Source: Parabacteroides sp. An277
Lineage (GTDB): Bacteria > Bacteroidota > Bacteroidia > Bacteroidales > Tannerellaceae
DNA length: 60,513 bases
NCBI RefSeq assembly: GCF_002159645.1
Contig: NZ_NFJB01000026.1
Location: forward strand, 1-60,513
Reading direction: 5' to 3'
The notes under the pieces: model-generated
What the model saw: only the letters and a program-made list of their open reading frames with translations
Databases searched by the model: none
Told to the model about the DNA's origin: nothing
Shown: positions 52,577-60,513 of the stretch, piece after piece
How positions within the stretch are numbered: position 1 is the first letter of the stretch
Layout: each line of letters begins with the position of its first letter
Translations under genes and position numbers: made by a program

Positions 52577-52815
52577 AGAGGCATCGCCAAACGCCAGTCA
52601 AACCCATAACGAAACAACAGCCCGCACTCTATGCTGAAAGATATACCTTTTTCTTGTTGAAGAAGATATACAGCTAAGAGTGCAAGCATTTATTGCTTAT
52701 TATTCCGGTTTGATAAAAAATTGGCGATTCTCTATGATAGGAATAATATCGTAAATGCTTTAACCCAATATGTCGTCCACGGAAGGATTCCGCCGCTCCT
52801 CTGTTCGGGACGGCG

Positions 52816-52823
52816 CAAAGTTA
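52816..52823 (-). promoter_or_regulatory. -7 promoter box of the RNA candidate
   Basis: Minus strand TAACTTTG, an exact -7 match in a gap with no other gene to serve. No clean -33 at 19-21 bp. Confidence 0.45.
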
Positions 52824-52923
52824 AGGAGGATAATTGGAAACGCCATAAAAAAGGAAAGAAAATTTCAAATAAAGGCAAAGAGAATCTTCAAAAAAACAGC
52901 TCCGCACGGGGCGGAACTGTTCG

Positions 52924-53292
52924 TTAAGCGATGTTTTTCCCAAATGGGGTGAGCGCGAGAGCTGCCATCTTGAAATGTTGGCGGCCGAAAGGAATGCCGA
53001 TAATGGTGATGCAGAGCAAAAGGCCAAAACCGAGGTGCGTGAGGCAAATCCAGAATCCGCCGACGCATATCCAGATGACATTCATCAGGAGCGAAAGGCA
53101 TCCGCCGCCATTGCCGCTGTCTGTCACCGTCCGCCCGAAGGGCCAAAGTGCCAGGATGCATAGCTTCAGTGTTTGCAATCCGAAGGGGATGCCAATAATC
53201 GTAATCATCAAGATGAAGCTCGCCACAAGATATTCGGCTGCTGTAAGCAAACCACCGAAAAGTAACCAAATGATATTTCCTACTGTTTTCAT
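52924..53292 (-). CDS. yccF: YccF domain inner-membrane protein
   Basis: A 122-residue membrane protein with the duplicated YccF unit. Each half ends in IIGIPFGxQxxKxxxLALxPFG (about 33-52 and 95-117), preceded by a Gly-rich start (NIIWLLFGG; NVIWICVGGFW). Four hydrophobic segments. Function of the family is unknown. Last gene of the head-GIN/peptidase operon (20 bp after the M23 gene). Confidence 0.9.
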   Translation of the reverse strand: MKTVGNIIWLLFGGLLTAAEYLVASFILMITIIGIPFGLQTLKLCILALWPFGRTVTDSGNGGGCLSLLMNVIWICVGGFWICLTHLGFGLLLCITIIGIPFGRQHFKMAALALTPFGKNIA

Positions 53293-53312
53293 TGTTTGTT
53301 GTGTTTACTATT

Positions 53313-54578
53313 TTAAAGAATCAGCACGGTGTCTCGATATTGTTGATGAAGGCTATCGAGCTCGGCCACATAACGCTTTTGGATGAGCATGAAACTATCG
53401 CGCAACTCGGGCTTGACGGGAAGCGAGGGAGGCGCGTCCATCTCCAGCGGATTGATGGCTTGCCCGTTCCGGTAGACGCGGAAGTCGAGATGCGGACCGG
53501 TGGATAAACCTGTCGAACCCACATATCCAATCACTTCTCCCTGCTGTACATGTTGCCCGACGGCCAGCCCTTTCGCGTAGCGGCTCAGGTGCATATACGA
53601 GGTGGTGTAGCTGCCGTTATGCTTGATTTTAACGGTATTCCCGCCGCCGCCAGCCCATCCTTTCGAGACAACTGTTCCGGCTCCGATGCTTTTCACGGGC
53701 GTACCGGTCGGAGCGGCATAATCTACGCCGTGGTGCGCGCGATATCGTTTCAAAATCGGATGGAAACGGGCGTTCGAGAAACGCGACGTGATGCGGAAGA
53801 AATCGAGCGGCGCTTTCAGAAAAGCTTTGCGGAGGCTGTTCCCTTCCAAGTCGAAATATTCAAAGACGCTATCTTGCGTGAAAGGAATGGCCGTGAAAGT
53901 TTTACCTTGATGTATGAAGATAGCGGCATCGACAGATTCGACACCGAGCGATGTCGTGTCGTCTACAAACGCCTCGTTGAAAATCACCTGATAGGCATCG
54001 CCCTCTTTCACGTCGAAGAAGTCGATTTGCCAAGCATACACGTCCGAAATCTCTAATGCAAGGAGCGGAGAGACGCCGCTGGCCGCAATCTCGTTCCAGA
54101 GCGAAGAGCGAATCGTCCCTTCGATGTATTTTCGCTTCAAGTGGATGTCTTTGGTGTAGGCAAACGCCTGGAGCGTGTCGCCAGTGAGGTCGATGATGGC
54201 ATAGTCTGTCAGTGATTTCGCAAAGGCAATATAGCGAATCGTCTGCAAACTATCTTGCGTAGTCAAAGTGCAATAGTGCATGCCGGCGCGGAGTTTGGTC
54301 GGGTCGAGCACAGCGGCCGAGGCGCGGCTCATGCTGTCGGCTTCCAGTGGCGAGAACCCCAGGCGGGCAAAGATAAGCGCCGGATTGTCGCCCGGTCGAA
54401 TCTCGAAGCGGTTCAAATTCATCGAGTCGATGCAAATGCCGTATTCATATACGTGCGGAATCGTATCTTCCGGCACGACCGGCGATTCGTCCGTCTGTTT
54501 CTTGTACGAGCAGCTACTGGATGCCAGCCAACAGACCAAACCGATAAGCCCACCAAGCCACAGAATGTGTTTTCTCAT
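53313..54578 (-). CDS. M23 family peptidoglycan endopeptidase (LytM-type)
   Basis: A 421-residue exported peptidase that cleaves peptidoglycan cross-links. The N-terminus has a TM/signal segment ending SSCSYKK, compatible with a lipobox (SSC). A long mixed domain (about 35-275) precedes the M23 catalytic domain (about 278-390): HHGVDYAAPTGTP carries the H-x-x-x-D zinc ligands, GNTVKIKHNGSY follows, and YMHLS contains the downstream HxH-type His, with HLDFRVY at the end. The start is ATG 54578; the alternative upstream is a TTG. It follows the third head-GIN gene by 13 bp, so envelope maintenance is a shared theme. Confidence 0.88.
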   Translation of the reverse strand: MRKHILWLGGLIGLVCWLASSSCSYKKQTDESPVVPEDTIPHVYEYGICIDSMNLNRFEIRPGDNPALIFARLGFSPLEADSMSRASAAVLDPTKLRAGMHYCTLTTQDSLQTIRYIAFAKSLTDYAIIDLTGDTLQAFAYTKDIHLKRKYIEGTIRSSLWNEIAASGVSPLLALEISDVYAWQIDFFDVKEGDAYQVIFNEAFVDDTTSLGVESVDAAIFIHQGKTFTAIPFTQDSVFEYFDLEGNSLRKAFLKAPLDFFRITSRFSNARFHPILKRYRAHHGVDYAAPTGTPVKSIGAGTVVSKGWAGGGGNTVKIKHNGSYTTSYMHLSRYAKGLAVGQHVQQGEVIGYVGSTGLSTGPHLDFRVYRNGQAINPLEMDAPPSLPVKPELRDSFMLIQKRYVAELDSLHQQYRDTVLIL

Positions 54579-54591
54579 GTGTCGGGCTATG

Positions 54592-55389
54592 TTATTTGGC
54601 TTCTTCAATCGTTCCTTTTCCTAAGATGCGCTGTTGTATGTTGGCACCCGGCGCGGCTTTATATCGAATCGAACCTTTGCCTACGAGCGAAGCATTGAGA
54701 TTGCCTGTCGTATAGATTTCGCTCAGTCCGCTGCCTGCCATCTTACACTTTACGTCGGGAATCGCCACGCCAAAGGCATGAATGTCTCCGCTCCCGTTGG
54801 TGGTGAAATCGCCTTGGTTGGCTGCACCTGCTTTCAGACGGATAGAACCTGAGCCGTTCATGTTGCAATCCAATTTGTCGACCTTCATCGTCTCGACCAC
54901 CATGTTCGCACTTCCGGCGACGTCGAGCTTCAGCACGCCCACTTCGACCGGTTTCAAGAACTGGACAAGGCAATTCTCGTTCGCTTTTACTTCCAATTCA
55001 TCGCCATTCAACGGAGTCTGTACCATGAAGTTCGCATTTCCGGCCACGCGTACTTTCTTCAACCATTTCGAGTTGCTTCTGACGATAAATTTCGTCAGCT
55101 TGATGACGTTCACTTTCTTGTCGAATCCGACCGTCAGGATGCGGTCGTGAATGTCAATCTTGATGTACTGATGCAAGTTCTCGTCGACTGTAATGGAAAG
55201 GCTGTTCGCGTCCGCTTCCGATTGTTCATAGTTGAAATCCATGATGCCGTCGATGCGAATTTCGTTAAAATCATCTACTTTGATAGATTTTGTCGTTAGT
55301 TTTCCGTTCCCATTCACGTTATCTGCGGCTTGGATGCTCAGCACGAAGCAGCACAAAAAGGCACATAGCCATACACATTTCGTTTTCAT
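54592..55389 (-). CDS. Head-GIN (DUF2807) domain secreted protein, third copy
   Basis: A 265-residue exported protein (signal peptide ending IQAAD) with a right-handed beta-helix-like DUF2807 domain (about 25-262). Repeated short strands of the type VEVGVLKLDVAGSANM, KLDCNMNGSGSIRLK and DVKCKMAGSGLSEIY recur, with GSG turns. Family function is unknown; an adhesion or surface role is often supposed. Third of three tandem paralogues, most divergent, with the GSG turns kept. Confidence 0.82.
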   Translation of the reverse strand: MKTKCVWLCAFLCCFVLSIQAADNVNGNGKLTTKSIKVDDFNEIRIDGIMDFNYEQSEADANSLSITVDENLHQYIKIDIHDRILTVGFDKKVNVIKLTKFIVRSNSKWLKKVRVAGNANFMVQTPLNGDELEVKANENCLVQFLKPVEVGVLKLDVAGSANMVVETMKVDKLDCNMNGSGSIRLKAGAANQGDFTTNGSGDIHAFGVAIPDVKCKMAGSGLSEIYTTGNLNASLVGKGSIRYKAAPGANIQQRILGKGTIEEAK

Positions 55390-55454
55390 TTTCCTTGTTG
55401 TTTAGTTAATAAAAATGCGGGATAGTATTTATCCCGCACAAAAATAGGAAAAAA

Positions 55455-56294
55455 TCAGTTTGCGTGACGTATTTTCCCGCCTACATTTGAACTCTCTATT
55501 TCCGGATCGCCTTTATAATAGAGGCTTCCGCCAACCATCGACGCTTCTATTCGCTCCGACGCATACACTTCCGCCGAACCACTGCCTACACTGCTGAAGT
55601 CCACTGCTTCCGTGAGGAAGTCGAAGGCATGGACTTCCCCACTGCCGACTATGTTGATTTCCTGTTTAGTGGCTTTCCCGGCCAGTTCGACATCGCTGCC
55701 GCCTGTAATCGAAACTTCCATCTTTTCGCACGTCAATTGCTTCATTTCGACGTGGCCATCGCCCGCCACGCTTGTTTCGCATTTCGTCAGTTGTACAGGT
55801 TCGTTTAAATAAATCTCGCCACTGCCTGCCACGGAAACCTCCAGCTTCTGGCCGTTCAGGGCTGATTGCAGATAAAAATAACCGTCGGAATGCATTTCGA
55901 TGGCATGCAATTCCTGGGAAGAACCGTTAAATTCCAGTTTCGTAGGCGAAAGGGTCGTGCCTTCCTTTATCGCGATTTCCAGTTTGTTGCTTTTTACTTC
56001 GATTTCAAAATAGGGCAACAGATTTTCGTCAGTCGTGATGGTGAGCGAAGCCTTATCGCTTTGCGTATAATAAAAGCTCGGGGCGAGCGTCGTCTTGTAA
56101 TTTTTTTTCTTCGACTGGAAAAGATTGCCATTGCGGTTCGGCTGGCTACCCATATGGACGCTTTCATACTCCGCTACTTGGATTTCTTTCGTCACCACTT
56201 TTCCGTTTCCTTTGATTTTCTCCGCCCAAACCGGCATGATCACGCCGAAGAGCGCCATCACCATGAATAAGTTCCGTATCTTTTTCATACTCAT
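55455..56294 (-). CDS. Head-GIN (DUF2807) domain secreted protein, second copy
   Basis: A 279-residue paralogue. The signal peptide ends VWAEK, directly followed by IKGNGKVVTKEIQVAEYESV, the conserved DUF2807 entry. Beta-helix rungs (KLEVSVAGSGEIYLN, KCETSVAGDGHVEMK, KMEVSITGGSDVEL, EINIVGSGEVHAF) repeat every ~21 residues. Two ATGs lie 6 bp apart at the start. Only 7 bp separate it from the first copy. Confidence 0.85.
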   Translation of the reverse strand: MSMKKIRNLFMVMALFGVIMPVWAEKIKGNGKVVTKEIQVAEYESVHMGSQPNRNGNLFQSKKKNYKTTLAPSFYYTQSDKASLTITTDENLLPYFEIEVKSNKLEIAIKEGTTLSPTKLEFNGSSQELHAIEMHSDGYFYLQSALNGQKLEVSVAGSGEIYLNEPVQLTKCETSVAGDGHVEMKQLTCEKMEVSITGGSDVELAGKATKQEINIVGSGEVHAFDFLTEAVDFSSVGSGSAEVYASERIEASMVGGSLYYKGDPEIESSNVGGKIRHAN

Positions 56295-56301
56295 TTGTTT
56301 T

Positions 56302-57144
56302 TTAATCGTTTACTTTATGTACATCGCCTCCACCGCTGGTCGAGGTTTCGGTATTCGGATTTCCTTTATAATAGAGGTCTCCGCCTCCGCTCACGTGTCC
56401 TTCCAATTTTTGCAAGGCATGGACTTGTGCACTTCCGCCTCCGCTAATTCGGAAAGTAAGCTCTTCTACTTGCATATCGTAGGCATGTACATCGCCTCCG
56501 CCTGAAACGCGCAACTCGCCTTCTTGGGCTTTTCCGCCCAACTGAACGTCGCCTCCGCCCGAAACGTCGATAGTAAGCTGATTGCAAGAGATTTGGTTGC
56601 CTTTCATATCACCTCCGCCGCTGACTCTGATTTGACAATTGGTTACATCCACGGGCTGGTTCATATAGAGGTCTCCACCTCCGCTGATCCGCATCTTCAA
56701 GTCTTCGCCCTTTAATGCCGACTTCAAATAGAATGTCCCTCCTCCGCTTATCCGGACGGCTTCCAGCTTTTGCGACATGCCGTCTACGATGAACTTCGTC
56801 GGAAGGAGCGTCTCGCCCTCTTCGGCATAGATGCCCAATACGCCCTCTTTTACTTTTACTTCGAGATGCGGCAAAATGTTTTCGTCTGTCGTAATACGGA
56901 GCGTCGATTCATTTCCCTGCTTATAATTAAAGGTGGGAGAAATATAGGTGCGCGCCTTAAACAAATCGGTAAACGAGAACGAGTCTCCTCCGTGGTGCAA
57001 ACCACCCATCGAAACGCCCGAATAATCATCCACCCGGATTTCCTTCGTAATGACCGTTCCATTTCCTTCAATCTTTTCTGCCTGAGCAGGCAAAGCGAAT
57101 GTCGCCATCAGCGCCATTCCTGTTGCTAAAATACCAGTTTTCAT
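56302..57144 (-). CDS. Head-GIN (DUF2807) domain secreted protein, first copy
   Basis: A 280-residue secreted protein with a signal peptide ending LPAQAEK and then IEGNGTVITKEIRVDDYSGV. Rungs follow the SGGG turn pattern: VRISGGGTFYLK, KMRISGGGDLYMN, QIRVSGGGDMKG, TIDVSGGGDVQL, ELRVSGGGDVHAY. It is strikingly regular compared with the other two copies. First gene of the operon, so the cluster runs head-GIN x3, M23 peptidase, YccF. Confidence 0.87.
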   Translation of the reverse strand: MKTGILATGMALMATFALPAQAEKIEGNGTVITKEIRVDDYSGVSMGGLHHGGDSFSFTDLFKARTYISPTFNYKQGNESTLRITTDENILPHLEVKVKEGVLGIYAEEGETLLPTKFIVDGMSQKLEAVRISGGGTFYLKSALKGEDLKMRISGGGDLYMNQPVDVTNCQIRVSGGGDMKGNQISCNQLTIDVSGGGDVQLGGKAQEGELRVSGGGDVHAYDMQVEELTFRISGGGSAQVHALQKLEGHVSGGGDLYYKGNPNTETSTSGGGDVHKVND

Positions 57145-57361
57145 TTTCTTGCTGTTTTATATTTCTATTTTATAAGACGCAACGAAAAAGAAAAGGGTTG
57201 CAGATTTTTCCGCTCTTTTTGCAAAAAAATATCTTTTTCGGCTTAGGATGGTTGGGTTTATGCTTATGATTGCTTTCGATTCTCGTTATAATCCTGCGCG
57301 TTTTTCGTTATAAATAAAATGGTTTTTCGTTATGAAAATGAGGGTGTGCCATAATAGGGGT

Positions 57362-57472
57362 ATGGCACACTGAATGACACTGATTTAATAGATAATCACA
57401 GATTTATTTAGTTGTAAATCAATAAAAACAATTTGCGGTTATCTATAAAATCAGTGTCATTCAGTGTGCCAT
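57362..57472. repeat. Long imperfect inverted repeat between GH3 and the head-GIN operon
   Basis: 57362-57402 (starts ATGGCACACTGAATGACACT) recurs inverted at 57432-57472, the first 25 bp exact and the rest with a few mismatches. The gap 57145-57494 holds nothing else recognisable. It could form a long hairpin at the 3' end of the GH3 transcript. The word CACTGAATGACACTGATT resembles, in layout, the repeat arms at 27395. Confidence 0.88.
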
Positions 57473-57494
57473 TTTCTATTTTGGCATACGGGTT

Positions 57495-59888
57495 TTATTT
57501 CAGGTAGATGGTTTCGTTCAGTGGCAATTTATCGGACGAGCCTCCCGCCATGATGACGAACTCTCCCGGTTCGAATGTCCACTGGCCATTGCCTTGATAG
57601 ACTTCCAATTCGGCACGCGGAATGCGGAGTTCCACCTCTTGTGTTTCGCCCGCATCGAAGTGTACGCGGCGGAATGCCTTCAATTCCATGATGGGTTTCG
57701 CGTGCGAACAAACTTTGTCTTTTACGTAAACTTGGATGACTTCGTCGCCCGCCTTCGCCCCGCTATTCGTAACTTGGACGCGAACCTTGAGGGCATCAGT
57801 TTCAGGCGTGAGGGTCATTTTATCATACGTGAACGTGGTATAACTCAAACCATAGCCGAAAGGATAAAGCGGCTTGCCTGTGCCTTCCACATAATTACTC
57901 CGGTTGTTGCTCCGGTTATGATTGTAAAAGACAGGCACTTGCCCGACACTCTCAGGCACCGACACCGTCAAACGTCCCGCCGGGTTATAATCTCCGAAGA
58001 GGACATCCGCCACAGCATTTCCGCCCTCAATGCCCGGATACCAAGCATCTATCAATGCATCTGCTATTTCATCGCAATCCTTGACGGCCAAGGGGCGGCC
58101 TTTAATCAACACGACGACGAGCGGTTTACCCGTGGCCTTCATCATCTCGAGGAGTTCATGCTGGCGACCCATGAGCGTGAGTGTCTTACGGTCGTTTCCT
58201 TCTCCGCTTTCCATATCGCTCTCTTCGTTCTGGCTGGCTTTGGCAGCTGCGGTCGCTTCATATTCTGTCCGGAAATCCCGCGCGCTCGAACCGCCCAAAA
58301 CGAGGACAATGGCATCGCTTTTCTCGGCTGCTTCCCGAGCTTCTGCCAGGCCTTTATCGGACATGTCGCGGATGGCGCAGCCTTTGGCATAATTCACTAT
58401 CGTATGCTTTGATACGGCTTTACGAATGCCTTCCAAGACAGTCACGACTTGCCCTTCAGCTTGCGGAGCGGTGTAATCGCCCAACATATTATAAGGCGTG
58501 TCGGCATTAGGCCCGATGACGGCAATCGAACGAATCTCTTTCTTCAGAGGCAGTATTTGTTTGTCGTTCTTTAAGAGGACAATCGATTGGCGGGCAATCT
58601 CGCGGGCCAACGCGCGATGTTCGGCCAATTCTTCCTTTGTCAGGCCTTCTGCTTCGGTGCGGAAGGGCTTATCGAATAGGCCGAACGAGAATTTCAAGTA
58701 CAATATCTGGCGCAACGCCTCGTCGATACGGGCTTCGGAAACTTTCCCCTCTTTTACCAGTTCGGGCAAACGAAGATAAGCCTGTCCGCCCAAATCGGAG
58801 TCTACGCCTGCGTTCAAGGCGATGCGTGCCGCGTCTTTCAAGTCCTCGGCCACGCCTAAGCTGGTCATGCCGTCGATCGAGAAGAGGTCGGAGACGATAA
58901 AGCCCTTGAAACCCCAGCGTTTCTTGACGACTTCGGTCAGCAGATAAGGATTACCTGTACAAGGCACACCGTCGATTTCATTGTAAGAGGTCATGAGCGA
59001 GAGCAATCCCGCCTCTACCACCTTGCGGAAAGGCGGGAGGATTTGCTCGTTCAGTTCGGTTTCTCCCAAGTGAGCCGAGCCTCCATTGTGTCCTCCTTCG
59101 GTCGAACCATACGCGGTGAAATGCTTCACGGTCGAGATGACCGGATAATCCGGATTCTCTTGCATGCCTTGCATCACCGCTACACCCAGTTCGCCTGCCA
59201 AGAAGGGGTCTTCACCGAATCCCTCTTCCACGCGAGACCAGCGCGAATCCTTCGCTAAATCCACCACCGGACCGTAGCCAATATGCCCGCCTTGCTTGCG
59301 GACTTCCTTTGCCTGGGCAGCGCCCATTCGACGTAAAAGGTCTGGATTCCAAGTAGAAGCCTGTCCGATGCCGGTCGGGAAAGAGGTCGTTCCGATGGCC
59401 ATGTGCCCATGCGGGCATTCTTCAGCCAGGAGGAGCGGAATGCCGAGTCGTGTATGTTCGATGCAATAGCGCTGTACCAGATTCGTAGCTGTAATGGCAT
59501 ACGTCGGGTTCAGCCCGTTTATTAATGTTTTTTGCGTCCAAGGATCGGCGCGCATAAAGCCCCAGAGGCTGCCCGTCCCTTGCTCGGCGAGTGTCTTTTG
59601 CGCTTCTGCCGTGAGGGTGATTTGGTCGCCTTTCCGTTCATACAGAGGCCATCCGAACTTGGTCAGGAGCTGTCCCGCTTTCTCTTCAAGCGTCATTTGG
59701 CGCATGAGGTCGTCGATACGCGCGTCAATATTCGCCTTCGGGTCTTCATACACGTCCTTCGTCCCGTTCTTGTTGAAGTCGATCCAACCTTGATGGTAAA
59801 TATCTTCCTTTTGTGCTGATACATACAAGGTTGGCATACATGCCGCCCATCCGATAGATAGGCAAATCAATTTGGATTTAAGTTTCAT
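57495..59888 (-). CDS. Secreted glycoside hydrolase family 3 (beta-glucosidase-like)
   Basis: A 797-residue exported GH3 enzyme removing beta-linked sugars from glycan ends. The signal peptide ends YVSAQ. The GH3 N-terminal (TIM-like) domain spans about 40-400. The nucleophile Asp is in GFKGFIVSDLFSIDG (about residue 332) and substrate-binding motifs include EECPHGHMAIG and VVDLAKDSRWSRVEEGFGEDP (short form: GEDPFLAGE). Next are the C-terminal alpha/beta domain (about 430-640) and a fibronectin III-like tail (VRVQVTNSGAKAGDEVIQVY). ATG 59888 is chosen: an open frame extends to 60077 but enters with no signal-like sequence and crosses the promoter. Substrate cannot be inferred. Confidence 0.93.
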   Translation of the reverse strand: MKLKSKLICLSIGWAACMPTLYVSAQKEDIYHQGWIDFNKNGTKDVYEDPKANIDARIDDLMRQMTLEEKAGQLLTKFGWPLYERKGDQITLTAEAQKTLAEQGTGSLWGFMRADPWTQKTLINGLNPTYAITATNLVQRYCIEHTRLGIPLLLAEECPHGHMAIGTTSFPTGIGQASTWNPDLLRRMGAAQAKEVRKQGGHIGYGPVVDLAKDSRWSRVEEGFGEDPFLAGELGVAVMQGMQENPDYPVISTVKHFTAYGSTEGGHNGGSAHLGETELNEQILPPFRKVVEAGLLSLMTSYNEIDGVPCTGNPYLLTEVVKKRWGFKGFIVSDLFSIDGMTSLGVAEDLKDAARIALNAGVDSDLGGQAYLRLPELVKEGKVSEARIDEALRQILYLKFSFGLFDKPFRTEAEGLTKEELAEHRALAREIARQSIVLLKNDKQILPLKKEIRSIAVIGPNADTPYNMLGDYTAPQAEGQVVTVLEGIRKAVSKHTIVNYAKGCAIRDMSDKGLAEAREAAEKSDAIVLVLGGSSARDFRTEYEATAAAKASQNEESDMESGEGNDRKTLTLMGRQHELLEMMKATGKPLVVVLIKGRPLAVKDCDEIADALIDAWYPGIEGGNAVADVLFGDYNPAGRLTVSVPESVGQVPVFYNHNRSNNRSNYVEGTGKPLYPFGYGLSYTTFTYDKMTLTPETDALKVRVQVTNSGAKAGDEVIQVYVKDKVCSHAKPIMELKAFRRVHFDAGETQEVELRIPRAELEVYQGNGQWTFEPGEFVIMAGGSSDKLPLNETIYLK

Positions 59889-59921
59889 GTGTTTTCGTTT
59901 AATGTGTTCATGATTTCTGCC

Positions 59922-59929
59922 CAAAGATA
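59922..59929 (-). promoter_or_regulatory. -7 promoter box of the GH3 gene
   Basis: Minus strand TATCTTTG, 34 bp upstream of the ATG. Its position outside the coding start rules out the longer in-frame N-terminus. Confidence 0.55.
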
Positions 59930-60152
59930 CAAAAAAAATAGTAAAAATAGGTGCTTGGCTTTTTTCATTTCCTTTTTTTGATGCATTCATCGCAGGGTGA
60001 TTCCGAATCCATGCCCATGAACCTTCCCCATGATAACTATAAATCCCGCCATCCACGCCGCCATTTCCGCTTTTCACGCCGCCGATTTGTACCTATTTAT
60101 AATGTAAGGGCACGCAGAGGACGCGGACTGAAGCGCAGACAACCGCAGATTT

Positions 60153-60513
60153 CGCAGGTGCCGCTTCGCGCCACCAGACGGTTAAGCATCGTTGGACGGC
60201 TTCACCGTCCACGTCTTGCTGAGCGAAGTCGAAGCATCTCTGAGCACTCCGCGTCATGCTGAGCAAAACCAGAGCATCTCAGGAGGTTGCGGTCGAACCT
60301 CGAAGAGGTTCAACCATGCTTAACCGAGGGTGATGCGAAGCGTCACCTTCGGCAAGAACGATTCCACGCCATCTCGACCCCAACGGGGTCGAACAGGATG
60401 AACACCAGGAGGTTCGACCCCTTCGAGGTCGCTTAGGGACAGAGCGCTGATACCGCAGGTGCCGCTTCGCGCCACCAGCCGGTTAAGCATGGTTGGATGG
60501 TTTCACCGTCCAC
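60153..60513. repeat. 60-bp direct repeat pair in GC-rich edge DNA
   Basis: 60153-60212 and 60454-60513 match at 56 of 60 positions, 301 bp apart; the second copy runs off the window. Between them lie further short inverted words (for example GTCGAACCTCGAAGAGGTTC and relatives). No coding sequence is supported across 60078-60513. GC-rich compared with other gaps. Confidence 0.85.

Larger units (their letters stand above)
52412..52812 (-). ncRNA. Candidate ~400-nt structured RNA of unknown family
   Basis: No protein gene is credible in 52381-52923, but the minus strand reads as an RNA gene. A -7 box TAACTTTG lies at 52823-52816, and a terminator hairpin with T-rich tail ends at about 52412. 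Between them are three strong folds. AAGCATTTA...TATTATTCC closes with GGAATAATA...TAAATGCTT (two perfect 9-bp stems). AGTGCGGG-GTTGTT-TTATG closes with CATAA-AACAAC-CCCGCACT. The third is CGGAATCCTTCCG near the 5' end. It lacks tmRNA, RNase P and SRP signature sequences as far as I can see. The exact ends are inferred. Confidence 0.5.

Noticed and set aside
59889-60077. N-terminal extension of the GH3 enzyme
   Set aside because: It crosses an exact -7 promoter box, and a good signal peptide begins at the ATG at 59888.

Overview
The window looks like chromosomal DNA of a Bacteroidales bacterium, most likely in or near Parabacteroides/Tannerellaceae. The evidence is the gene families (a SecD-SecF fusion, DUF4468, DUF5683, DUF6089, DUF6242, DUF6261, DUF6249, head-GIN/DUF2807, a lipoprotein TamL in place of TamA) and many promoter elements of the Bacteroidetes type (TTTG, 19-21 bp, then TAnnTTTG). 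No tRNA, rRNA, CRISPR array, intact insertion sequence or prophage was seen. The genus is an inference; the phylum-level call is firm.

Layout. 361-3197 (minus): a metal-uptake operon (ZnuA-like lipoprotein, ZnuC-like ATPase, small membrane protein, SDR epimerase) with no permease gene. 3490-6501 (minus): secDF. 6672-8941 (plus): two DUF4468 proteins and a beta-barrel protein. 9250-9329: a cluster of DnaA-box-like words just before parA. 9397-15958 (plus): parA, parB, DUF5683, a LysM lytic transglycosylase and rel. 16056-20250 (minus): thioredoxin and dnaE. 20432-27371 (plus): tamB and tamL. 28007-29158: a DUF6261 protein behind an array of hairpin repeats. 29233-30558 (minus): a DUF6249 / ECF sigma / putative regulator operon. 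30754-34923 (minus): a glycan-related group (DUF1080 hydrolase/lyase, Tat-exported Gfo/Idh oxidoreductase, Ser-type sulfatase). 35260-42667 (plus): an ECF sigma factor, ribD, DUF6242, DUF6089, uppS and bamA. 42892-44154: an unusual fusion ending in a complete DIP1984 domain. 44628-48228: a small lipoprotein and carB. 48408-50201 (minus): a second DUF6261 gene, a second repeat array and a small winged-helix protein. 50358-52380 (plus): two OmpH/Skp chaperones and murI. 52412-52823 (minus): a probable structured RNA. 52924-57144 (minus): three head-GIN proteins, an M23 peptidase and YccF. 57495-59888 (minus): a GH3 beta-glycosidase. The right edge is repeat-rich noncoding DNA.

Together the genes are dominated by envelope biogenesis: protein export (SecDF), outer-membrane assembly (BamA, OmpH/Skp pair, TamB-TamL), lipid carrier synthesis (UppS), and peptidoglycan synthesis and remodelling (MurI, MltD-like, M23). 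Chromosome partition and replication (ParAB, DnaE), the stringent response (Rel), and carbohydrate scavenging make up most of the rest.

The most unusual features are in the intergenic DNA. Six gaps carry arrays of short tandem units (about 22, 23, 40, 41 and 42 bp) whose units are themselves imperfect palindromes. Two of these arrays lie directly upstream of the two DUF6261 paralogues. There are also a perfect 71-bp inverted repeat, an apparently uncharacterised RNA of about 400 nt, and the DIP1984 fusion. All calls are from reading the sequence; no database search was possible.
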